Below, piece by piece: positions 14,371-21,010 of a stretch of 24,101 nt of DNA (its first letter is position 1; every line of letters begins with the position of its first letter). A model generated the notes under the pieces. The model did not search any database. It worked only from the letters and a program-made list of their open reading frames with translations, and had not been told where the DNA came from. Source of the stretch: CAZQNF01 sp964403325 (GTDB lineage Bacteria; Patescibacteriota; Patescibacteriia; Magasanikbacterales; GWA2-37-8); NCBI GenBank assembly GCA_964403325.1, contig CAYOFO010000015.1:1-24101 (forward strand), given 5' to 3'. The position numbers were made by a program, and so were the translations under genes.

Positions 14371-15324
14371 ATGGCATTCGATTTTTCAGAACTGTGCGGA
14401 TGGGGACCGAAAACCGCGACAAAGAAAGAACATGAACTGTTCGTCTGCGGTGAGCGTGACAAAACGGCGGCGGCATTTGCCACGCCGTTCTTTATTGCTG
14501 GCCAGAACAGCAGCGGGGCCGGTAAGTCGGTCAGGCTCTGGAAGATCTATGAGAAGATCACGGGAAAGCCTTACGATACCGGGGTTCCGCAACTTCTTGG
14601 AGACTGCGTAGCTGCAGGTTCGGAAGCGGATATTCGGCTTCTGCAATGCTCAGAGATCTCTGAAGGACAGCCGGAAAGATATCGAACACTCCATCGGATG
14701 TATCACTACGCTGTCGGGCGAGTCATCATCGGTGGCAATCGACTTCGCGGCGGTGATGGATCGATCGGAAGCTGGCAGGCTCAAGCACATGCTGGCTACG
14801 GGGTGATCTCACCTGAAGAGATCCAGGGTCTGCCAGCCTATTCGAAAGAGAACGGCAAGGCCTGGGGCGATGATCGCAAGATCGACGGGAAATCATTCCG
14901 CGACTACATGTCGATCGGGGATGATCGTCCTATCAAGAGCTGGTCGCCAGTCACGGCATGGGAACAACTTCGAGACGCCATGTGGACAAAGAAAGTCGCG
15001 ACGATCGCTGGTAATCGCGGTTACACGATGCGACCTGGACGGAATGGATTCCATACGCCGTCCGGAACATGGAATCATCAGATGCACCTGATCGGGTACT
15101 CTGAAGAGGGCCGGATTCCGTGGGTAGGACTTGGCAATCAATGGGGCGATGTTCACGGCGAAGTGAAAGATCCAGACACTGGTGAACCGTGGCCAAAGGG
15201 AACGTTGTGTGTGACGCTTGATGATTTCCTCAAGTATCACCTGAAGTCGGCTGCCACAGAGTGCATTGTCTACAGCAACTTCGAAGGGTTTCCTGGTTCA
15301 GTCGACTGGAGTGAATTCGCGTAG
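14371..15324 (+). CDS. Papain-fold (C1-like) cysteine peptidase
   Basis: A 317-residue protein with the full papain-type signature in the right order and spacing. The oxyanion Gln74 lies 5 residues before nucleophile Cys79 in V-P-Q-L-L-G-D-C-V-A-A-G-S. The catalytic His236 is in T-W-N-H-Q-M-H-L-I-G-Y, with Gly-Tyr placed as in papain. Asn256 is in G-L-G-N-Q-W-G, matching papain N-S-W-G. No signal peptide is visible, so it would act in the cytosol, be packaged into particles, or be released at lysis. It is encoded between a lipoprotein and a Tat/Sec-signal protein. Possible roles are maturation of particle proteins or attack on the envelope; which one cannot be read here. Confidence 0.75.
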   Translation: MAFDFSELCGWGPKTATKKEHELFVCGERDKTAAAFATPFFIAGQNSSGAGKSVRLWKIYEKITGKPYDTGVPQLLGDCVAAGSEADIRLLQCSEISEGQPERYRTLHRMYHYAVGRVIIGGNRLRGGDGSIGSWQAQAHAGYGVISPEEIQGLPAYSKENGKAWGDDRKIDGKSFRDYMSIGDDRPIKSWSPVTAWEQLRDAMWTKKVATIAGNRGYTMRPGRNGFHTPSGTWNHQMHLIGYSEEGRIPWVGLGNQWGDVHGEVKDPDTGEPWPKGTLCVTLDDFLKYHLKSAATECIVYSNFEGFPGSVDWSEFA

Positions 15325-15363
15325 TTGTTCATCGGTTGCGGAAGTTAAAAACGGGGCACGGTC

Positions 15364-15870
15364 ATGAAACGAAGATCAATTCTCAAGGCGGCTGTCGCAT
15401 CTGTTGTTGGACTGTTTGCCGTCCGCACTGCTGAGGCTGCGGAGGTTAAGACTGCCGATGAGGTTGGCAAAGGCGACAACGAGAACCAGAGACGAATATT
15501 CCTTCACAAGCCACCAAAGGGAGGAATCACGGAATTGCTGGTTTTGGCGAATGGTGTGAAAGTTCATTTCAGACCTATCACCGAGACGCGAGGGATATTC
15601 AAAGCCGTCGAATTCAACGGGACGGTTGAATCGTTATCCAGCATCATTCTGCGGTGTGACAGTGTGATCGAAGTCACGGACGGGATGGATGTTCGGGAGC
15701 ATGGTTTTCCGTGGGTTCCGCCTCAACAAGTGACCAACAAGGTCGGAGTCTGTGGAACGTACACGGAACATCACATTGATGTTTCATATCCTCAGAACGG
15801 CGGAAGTGTTCGGTGGAATCTGTGCCAAACACCGACAGGTCGCGAGTATGCGAAAACCGGATGGATTTAA
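15364..15870 (+). CDS. Exported protein with twin-arginine-like signal
   Basis: A 168-residue protein whose N-terminus is M-K-R-R-S-I-L-K followed by a hydrophobic stretch and cleavage near A-E-A-A. This matches a Tat-type signal (R-R-x-x-L-K) but could be used by Sec. The mature part is beta-rich (L-L-V-L-A-N-G-V-K-V-H-F, I-I-L-R-C-D-S-V-I-E-V) and contains two cysteines near the C-terminus. No family is recognised. The ribosome site is poor (GGGGCACGGTC before ATG). Leader-motif copy 8 follows its stop, so the next gene is probably transcribed separately. Confidence 0.7.
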   Translation: MKRRSILKAAVASVVGLFAVRTAEAAEVKTADEVGKGDNENQRRIFLHKPPKGGITELLVLANGVKVHFRPITETRGIFKAVEFNGTVESLSSIILRCDSVIEVTDGMDVREHGFPWVPPQQVTNKVGVCGTYTEHHIDVSYPQNGGSVRWNLCQTPTGREYAKTGWI

Positions 15871-15880
15871 GTCAGCCATA

Positions 15881-15896
15881 AACGTAGTGTCTGTTT
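15881..15896 (+). promoter_or_regulatory. Dispersed leader motif, copy 8
   Basis: AACGTAGTGTCTGTTT starts 10 nt after a stop and 42 nt before ATG 15923, followed by ATTCGGAGGGAG. It differs from the consensus only in the last base. Confidence 0.6.
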
Positions 15897-15922
15897 ACGA
15901 CGTTCAATTCGGAGGGAGTCAG

Positions 15923-17158
15923 ATGAAACGCTGTTTGATATTGCTGATCGCGACATTGTTTGCAGGTTGCGTTCAGTCCGGTGGTGCAATTGGTCCGGTG
16001 CCGATCCTCGCAGAACAGGACGTTCTCAATGGGCAGGCTCGTCTGGTCTATCTCTGTTGTGTCCAGGACGGAAATTCAACGGATACCGACACAGACGATT
16101 CAACCACGCCGTCTATCTGTTCGTGCGGAGGAACGGGACGAAGCGGGGACGGTATCGGTCCATGTGAATGTGTCGCAAAGGGCGGGGACTGCAAGCACAA
16201 TCCTCGATGCGGATCACAGCGACGGAACGGCGATTCATTCGGGGCAAAAAAACCTCAGGACGAACCTGAGGTTCAGCCAGATCCTGTTGTGATGCTTCTG
16301 ATCATCAAGGGGGAACCTGGTACCTGTCCGCCTTGCATTCGATGGGATCAGAGAGAGAAGCCGATTCTGCTGCAATCCGGATGGAAACAAGGAGAGCACT
16401 TTAAGGAAATGACGAACAGCGAATTTGTTGATCAGTTCAATACAAACGCTGTCGGCGTTCCGGCTTTCATGGTTACGGTGGACGGAGTACTTCAGCAGGA
16501 TTCTCTGATCGTTGGGTACACGTCTGCCGACAAGATCGCGGATCATGTGAACTCATATCGAACTGGCCACAAGCAGAAGACATCGCGGTCGATCGTCCGG
16601 ATTGTTACGCAAGGCGAACGCCGAAACGGGACGCAGGTCGAGAGGTTCATCGGGTATGGATCAGGTGTCGTCATCGAGTCGAAACCTGGCCGATTCGTTG
16701 TTCTGACGGCCGATCATTGTGTCCGCGACGGAAAGTCGACCGACGTCGAGATCTTCGAGGGCCGAAACGTCAGGAAATTATCGGCCAAGATTTTGAAACA
16801 AGATCAGTTTGCAGACATCGCTCTACTCGAGATCTCGACAGATGATCCATTGCCAGCCGTCGAACTTCATCAGGGCGACGTTCCGAAAGGATCAGAGCTG
16901 CAGTCGTGGGGATGCGACGAAGGGGAGGAACCTCGATTCCGTCAAACGATCGTCAGTGATCTTTACGATGCAAACGGTGTTCGGATTCTCCGCACAAAGG
17001 GCGATGCGTCGAAAGGCTGGGAGGACGATCCGAAGTCAGGACGATCAGGCGGCGGCTTGTTCTACAAAGGCAAGCTGGTTGCGATCTATTCGGCTGCGAA
17101 CCGAGAGAAGAAAAACGGACTTTGCATCATGGTCGATGCGATCAAACGTCTGAAGTGA
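15923..17158 (+). CDS. Lipoprotein: Cys-rich segment, thioredoxin-like segment and trypsin-like protease
   Basis: A 411-residue, multi-domain lipoprotein. Signal peptide and lipobox L-F-A-G-C (Cys16). Residues about 45-105 are cysteine-rich (C-S-C-G-G-T-G, C-E-C, C-K-H-N-P-R-C) and may bind metal. Residues about 120-215 look like a reduced thioredoxin-like domain with C-P-P-C (Cys135, Cys138) and G-V-P-A-F. Residues about 225-411 are a trypsin/DegP-like protease with H265 in T-A-D-H-C, D298 in A-D-I-A-L-L and S375 in G-R-S-G-G-G-L. ATG 15923 follows GGAGGG. The predicted site of action is the outer face of a membrane. The order of all three is unusual for a phage region. Substrates are unknown. 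Confidence 0.8.
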   Translation: MKRCLILLIATLFAGCVQSGGAIGPVPILAEQDVLNGQARLVYLCCVQDGNSTDTDTDDSTTPSICSCGGTGRSGDGIGPCECVAKGGDCKHNPRCGSQRRNGDSFGAKKPQDEPEVQPDPVVMLLIIKGEPGTCPPCIRWDQREKPILLQSGWKQGEHFKEMTNSEFVDQFNTNAVGVPAFMVTVDGVLQQDSLIVGYTSADKIADHVNSYRTGHKQKTSRSIVRIVTQGERRNGTQVERFIGYGSGVVIESKPGRFVVLTADHCVRDGKSTDVEIFEGRNVRKLSAKILKQDQFADIALLEISTDDPLPAVELHQGDVPKGSELQSWGCDEGEEPRFRQTIVSDLYDANGVRILRTKGDASKGWEDDPKSGRSGGGLFYKGKLVAIYSAANREKKNGLCIMVDAIKRLK

Positions 17159-17180
17159 ATCAGGATAATCGGGGGATCAT

Positions 17181-17729
17181 GTGACGTTCGACGATCTTCT
17201 GAATCAGAATCCGGCATTGAGGCGGCTTCGGTCACTCAATGCTGATTTGTTGCGGGCTTTTTTTGCACGGCAACGCGGCGAATGCACTTGGTGCGGAAAA
17301 CCTGTTGGTAAAGGTCGCCAGACGTGGTGTAGCAAAGAATGCACCGACGGATTCCTTAACCGATGTTCTCCCGGTCATCAGCAGATCTTTGTCACAAGAC
17401 GGGACAAGGAGATCTGTCAGATCTGCGGTCGAGATCTCGCAAAAGCAAAACGGATCTATGAGCACTTCCGCCGGCACATGAGGTCATCCGGAATGATCAC
17501 GCCGATGATGGCCTGGCGTGAGAGCGATGCTGTTCTTCTCGATGTTCAGCAGGCGTTAGGGTATGGCCGTGGCGGTTGGTACCAGATCGACCACAAGACG
17601 CCAGTTTGTGAGGGCGGCGGATTGTGCGACACGGACGGTGTCAGGCTGATCTGTGGGCGATGTCATCACGAGGAAACGACGGCACTTCAGGCGAGACTGT
17701 CAGAGAAGCGAAAGAAGAAAAAGAAATGA
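17181..17729 (+). CDS. HNH endonuclease with zinc-binding cysteines
   Basis: A 182-residue protein starting at GTG 17181 after CGGGGG. Two zinc-binding pairs (C-T-W-C-G-K with C-S-K-E-C, and C-Q-I-C-G-R-D) precede an HNH fold: Y-Q-I-D-H-K-T-P-V-C-E-G-G-G (His138), V-R-L-I-C-G-R-C-H-H-E-E-T (C161-H162). The central Asn position of the classical motif is occupied by D-G. The layout matches the ZRANB3/phage-type HNH family that often sits near terminase genes and can nick DNA during packaging. A structural-metal-only role is possible if the missing Asn matters. The stop overlaps the next gene by ATGA. Confidence 0.85.
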   Translation: MTFDDLLNQNPALRRLRSLNADLLRAFFARQRGECTWCGKPVGKGRQTWCSKECTDGFLNRCSPGHQQIFVTRRDKEICQICGRDLAKAKRIYEHFRRHMRSSGMITPMMAWRESDAVLLDVQQALGYGRGGWYQIDHKTPVCEGGGLCDTDGVRLICGRCHHEETTALQARLSEKRKKKKK

Positions 17730-18490
17730 AGCTATTTGAAGAGTTCGGCCGTGAATCCAGCACTTCGATGTTTATGCCGAATGCTGTCGGTGGTCTGATT
17801 ACGATCACTCGGCGTGCGTCACTTCAGGCGGAACTGAATCGCATACTGCTTCAGATCGCAGAGAACAAGCCGTCGATCGATCTCGGTGGGGCTGTTCTGA
17901 AGGTTCAGCCATCAATCACCGTCAGAGTGTCAAGGCTGTCTGAGTGGGCGTTCAATCCGCCTCTACAGGTCGAGGTCGACGTCAAAGGGTGGAAACTGAA
18001 CGCAGAGATTCAGAATGTCAACCTGACGATTCACGACGGCCGTCCGGCGGTCGAGTTCATTACCGACAGCACACTTCAGCCAAACATCCGGTTCGTGTTC
18101 GATGATTCACCTGAACGGGCTAATGAGTCAGAAGAGATCGCGGTAACGTTCAATCGCCTCAGACTTGATGCGATCCATCAGGCGGGCGTTCCAGCGGCAA
18201 AGGCTGTCGAGATCGACGGACTGCTGAGCAAGGTGCAATCGCAGGAGTCTTTCGGAATCGCTGTCAGGGCCGCTTGCGGGAGTCCGAAAGCAGAACGCCG
18301 GGCGGCTTGTCGTCGCGAAGCCAAGAGAGTCCTGCAGGCGTCTCAGGCGTCCGGAGCTATCGGGAGCGGGATAATCTTCTGGCTGACAGTTGGTCGGTAC
18401 CTGATCGCGGCGATCGAGTGGCTGATCTGGTTGAGTCAGGACGCAGATCCGACAGGGTTTCCGCCTCTTCCACCACGTCGATCGAACTGA
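17726..18490 (+). CDS. Unknown protein with C-terminal membrane segment
   Basis: The start is ATG 17726, overlapping the HNH stop; the frame is open upstream but would run through that gene. The 254-residue product has a beta-rich middle (L-Q-V-E-V-D-V-K-G-W-K-L, V-N-L-T-I-H-D) and a charged helical part (K-A-E-R-R-A-A-C-R-R-E-A-K-R). Near residues 215-237 there is a hydrophobic segment (G-I-I-F-W-L-T-V-G-R-Y-L-I-A-A-I-E-W-L-I-W-L) and then a Pro-rich tail. This is a tail-anchored membrane protein by appearance. No family is recognised. Confidence 0.7.
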   Translation: MKLFEEFGRESSTSMFMPNAVGGLITITRRASLQAELNRILLQIAENKPSIDLGGAVLKVQPSITVRVSRLSEWAFNPPLQVEVDVKGWKLNAEIQNVNLTIHDGRPAVEFITDSTLQPNIRFVFDDSPERANESEEIAVTFNRLRLDAIHQAGVPAAKAVEIDGLLSKVQSQESFGIAVRAACGSPKAERRAACRREAKRVLQASQASGAIGSGIIFWLTVGRYLIAAIEWLIWLSQDADPTGFPPLPPRRSN

Positions 18491-18497
18491 GGGCCAC

Positions 18498-18794
18498 ATG
18501 TCAGGGCTGCATACGAAAAGTGATATGTCTGAGATTCAGTTCCAGTTCACGACGGATGTCGTCAGGACTGTGGCGGAACCATTCCTGAAGCTGCACTTCG
18601 GTGAGAGGTGTCCGGAATATCAGCATGGTTGTGAATGCTGCCAGCGGTGGGCGGCACTGGACAGGATGCTGGTGTTTCAGGAACAGAATGAAAGTCTGAG
18701 ACAGGAAATTCAGACGCTGGAAACTCAATTGAAGTGGCGTCGGGAACTGTTGGCCAAGATGACGGCGAATGAACATCAGGTCGATGAACACTGA
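18498..18794 (+). CDS. Unknown small protein with coiled coil
   Basis: A 98-residue protein; ATG 18498 follows GAGGG closely, and a second ATG at 18525 is an alternative start. A Cys/His cluster (C-P-E-Y-Q-H-G-C-E-C-C) around residues 38-48 may bind metal. Residues about 58-90 (E-Q-N-E-S-L-R-Q-E-I-Q-T-L-E-T-Q-L) form a clear coiled coil. Function is unknown. The GAGGCGGG repeat starts 7 nt after the stop. Confidence 0.6.
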   Translation: MSGLHTKSDMSEIQFQFTTDVVRTVAEPFLKLHFGERCPEYQHGCECCQRWAALDRMLVFQEQNESLRQEIQTLETQLKWRRELLAKMTANEHQVDEH

Positions 18795-18801
18795 AGAAAA
18801 A

Positions 18802-18826
18802 TAGAGGCGGGTAAAATTCCATCCTC
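18802..18826 (+). repeat. GAGGCGGG dispersed repeat, intergenic copy
   Basis: TAGAGGCGGGTAAAATTC followed by CATCCTC, 7 nt after a stop. Twenty-eight nucleotides beginning at 18793 match those at 11235, and 29 beginning at 18799 match those at 11536. Confidence 0.9.
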
Positions 18827-18853
18827 AATCAGATCGCGAAAAACAGGTGAATC

Positions 18854-19120
18854 ATGTGGGGGTTTCTGGAACTGTTTTGGTTGGCACCGAGCGGACTTTT
18901 GGACAAGAACCAAAAGCCGTCATTCATTCCGCTGATCATTGGGATCGGGTTTGTTATCGCTGTTTGTGGTCGCATCGTGTTTGAATACTGCCGAACACCA
19001 GATGAGCCAAAGTATTCCAAACGAATAACAGTTGAGGCCGCCGGGGAAATTGCAGGAGAGACAGGCCGGAAGTTTGGGACTGGGTACTTCCGAGGTTTGT
19101 TCAATCGTCGGGAGAAATAG
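18854..19120 (+). CDS. Small membrane protein
   Basis: An 88-residue protein with a Trp/Phe-rich hydrophobic start (M-W-G-F-L-E-L-F-W-L) and one clear transmembrane stretch at residues about 25-44 (F-I-P-L-I-I-G-I-G-F-V-I-A-V-C-G). The C-terminal half is polar, basic and probably cytoplasmic (G-R-K-F-G-T-G-Y-F-R-G-L-F-N-R-R). AGGTGA precedes the ATG. It ends 2 nt before the terminase gene, so the two are probably expressed together. Function is unknown; a holin-like role is not supported by more than the membrane helix. Confidence 0.65.
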   Translation: MWGFLELFWLAPSGLLDKNQKPSFIPLIIGIGFVIAVCGRIVFEYCRTPDEPKYSKRITVEAAGEIAGETGRKFGTGYFRGLFNRREK

Positions 19121-19122
19121 CC

Positions 19123-20808
19123 GTGACACAACTATCGGCCAAAAACAGGATCATGCTTCTCGCTAAGATTCAGTCGAGAAAGCTTCTGATCAAACGCAAC
19201 AAGGATCGCATCGCACATCTGGGAAGACATCCAGAGGAAGCGACTGAAGACGATCTGGACATGTTGGTCGATGCTGGAGGGTACGCCAGACGCGACCTGT
19301 TCAAGCAGGCTCCTGAAATGCGGGACCGGTACGAACAGTTCCGGGATACACCAGAATCAGTCACGGCCGATCTCATGACATTCGTCAGGAGAGCATGGGC
19401 ACACACAAAGATCGGCAAGCCGTTTCAGGAAAACTGGCATCAGCATGTGTTCGCCAATGTCATCAGGCGAATGTCAAACTTCGAGATCAAGCAGGCGATC
19501 TTCGCGGTACCGCCTGGGACCGGGAAATCAATCTGGCACGGAGTGTTCAAGGCCGCTTGGCGTTGGGCGATCGATCCGACCGAACGACTGGCCTACTTCT
19601 CATACAGCGATATGGTTCCGAGTCAGACCGGCGCCATGCTCCTGACGTTGATCAATAGCCCGTGGTATCGCCGTCGGTGGGGCCACAAGTTCGATATCGA
19701 GGCTGAGGGAAAAGAGTGGATCCGGAACAGTCGAGGCGGCTGGAGATTCGGCCAGGGCGTCGGTGGCGGCGGTACAGGGGCACATCCGGACTGGCTGGAC
19801 ATTGACGACGCGAACAAAGGGAAAGATGCCACAAGTCAAGCCAAGAAGAAACAGGTGGTATCCTGGTTCTCGAACACGGCCGCATCTCGCGGGGTCGGTA
19901 ACGATGTCCGGTTGACCGTCACGGCACAGCGTATTTCCTCAGACGACTTGATCGGGCGAATCCTCGGTGAACATCTCGGGGTCGATCCTGAGGCAGATGG
20001 CCAGCTTGAACTCGATGAGTCGATGCGGTGGCACAACTGCTGTTTGCCAATGCGGTTCAATCCGACACACCGATACCGGTATCCAGACGATCCGAGAACC
20101 GAGCGAGGGGAACTGCTTTGGAAAGAGCGATTCACCGAACAAAAAGTCCAGCAGATGGAAATCCGGATGAGTCTGTCTGGCGAACCAAACGTCCAGGCTC
20201 AGCTTGATCAGGATCCTTTGGCCTGCCAGTCGACGCTATTCGAGAACATCGACGGTATGTGGATTCAGACGCAGGATCTTCCGCCTCGGTTGTCGCAGTG
20301 TCGAGCGATCCGAGCATGGGACAGGGCCGGCACTGAAGGCGGTGGGGACTGGACGGTCGGTGTTCTTATGGTTCAGGTGGGGACCGGAAAGGATATGAGG
20401 CGTTACATCCTCGATGTCGCCAGATTCCAATGCGAACCGACTTCTAGAGACAACCGGATTGAGAAAGTCGCTCTAAAAGACAAAGAGAGATTCCAAGAGT
20501 TCTATCGGGTCGCAAACGAACGGATGCCGGGGCCAGACGGAAAACAGGTCCATACGAATCTGTTCGCAGCACTGAAGCGACACAACATCGAGTGTATCGC
20601 GTGCGATCCGACAAAGGACAAAGAGACACGGGCTAGAGGTGTCGCCGGAGCTGTGAAGTACAGCATTCTGAGAGTAGTCGACGGCAAGCCGTGGCGGGAA
20701 ACGATGTACGACGAAGTCAGGCTGTTTCCGAACGGGGCACATGATGACATCGTGGACGCGATGGCCCATGCGTACAACGCTTTGGACCAATGGGAAACAA
20801 AAGTCTAA
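19123..20808 (+). CDS. terL: Phage terminase large subunit
   Basis: A 561-residue packaging motor starting at GTG 19123 after GGGAGAA. The ATPase half has Walker A P-P-G-T-G-K-S (130-136) and a Walker B-like W-L-D-I-D-D (D228, D229). The C-terminal half is an RNase H-like nuclease with R-A-W-D-R-A (D400) and G-A-H-D-D-I-V-D-A (D541, D542, D545) as the metal-binding acidic residues. These match the large terminase of tailed phages, which translocates DNA into the prohead and cuts concatemers. No portal or capsid gene follows; the integrase does. Confidence 0.9.
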   Translation: MTQLSAKNRIMLLAKIQSRKLLIKRNKDRIAHLGRHPEEATEDDLDMLVDAGGYARRDLFKQAPEMRDRYEQFRDTPESVTADLMTFVRRAWAHTKIGKPFQENWHQHVFANVIRRMSNFEIKQAIFAVPPGTGKSIWHGVFKAAWRWAIDPTERLAYFSYSDMVPSQTGAMLLTLINSPWYRRRWGHKFDIEAEGKEWIRNSRGGWRFGQGVGGGGTGAHPDWLDIDDANKGKDATSQAKKKQVVSWFSNTAASRGVGNDVRLTVTAQRISSDDLIGRILGEHLGVDPEADGQLELDESMRWHNCCLPMRFNPTHRYRYPDDPRTERGELLWKERFTEQKVQQMEIRMSLSGEPNVQAQLDQDPLACQSTLFENIDGMWIQTQDLPPRLSQCRAIRAWDRAGTEGGGDWTVGVLMVQVGTGKDMRRYILDVARFQCEPTSRDNRIEKVALKDKERFQEFYRVANERMPGPDGKQVHTNLFAALKRHNIECIACDPTKDKETRARGVAGAVKYSILRVVDGKPWRETMYDEVRLFPNGAHDDIVDAMAHAYNALDQWETKV

Positions 20809-20810
20809 AA

Positions 20811-20825
20811 AGTTTGATCCAAACT
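20811..20825. promoter_or_regulatory. Inverted repeat next to leader motif copy 9
   Basis: AGTTTG-ATC-CAAACT is a perfect 6-bp inverted repeat with a 3-nt centre. It ends exactly where leader-motif copy 9 begins. Its position upstream of the integrase suggests an operator; it could also be a small hairpin after the terminase stop. Confidence 0.4.
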
Positions 20826-20841
20826 AACGTAGTGCCCGTAT
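20826..20841 (+). promoter_or_regulatory. Dispersed leader motif, copy 9
   Basis: AACGTAGTGCCCGTAT starts 17 nt after the terminase stop. It differs from the consensus in CCG for CTG and in the end. It is the only copy directly abutted by an inverted repeat. Confidence 0.5.
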
Positions 20842-20872
20842 TGGTAATACACTGCATCGGGGAGGATGCTTG

Positions 20873-21010
20873 ATGTGTTTCACGGATGTTCCTTCAAAGT
20901 CATTCGTGAGGTATTTATGTCAGCAGTTCAGGTCAATTCAGACCACAAGGTTCATGTCATCGAAGTTCGGTTGGTTCTCGATATGGGACTCTCTGGAATT
21001 CCTCAGGTGA
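20873..21010 (+). CDS. Possible leader peptide of the integrase gene
   Basis: A 45-codon ORF starts at ATG 20873, 7 nt after GGGGAGG, the best ribosome site in this leader. It is in a different frame from the integrase and overlaps its start. It could couple or limit integrase translation. Its amino-acid composition gives no independent support, so it may be spurious. Confidence 0.2.
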   Translation: MCFTDVPSKSFVRYLCQQFRSIQTTRFMSSKFGWFSIWDSLEFLR

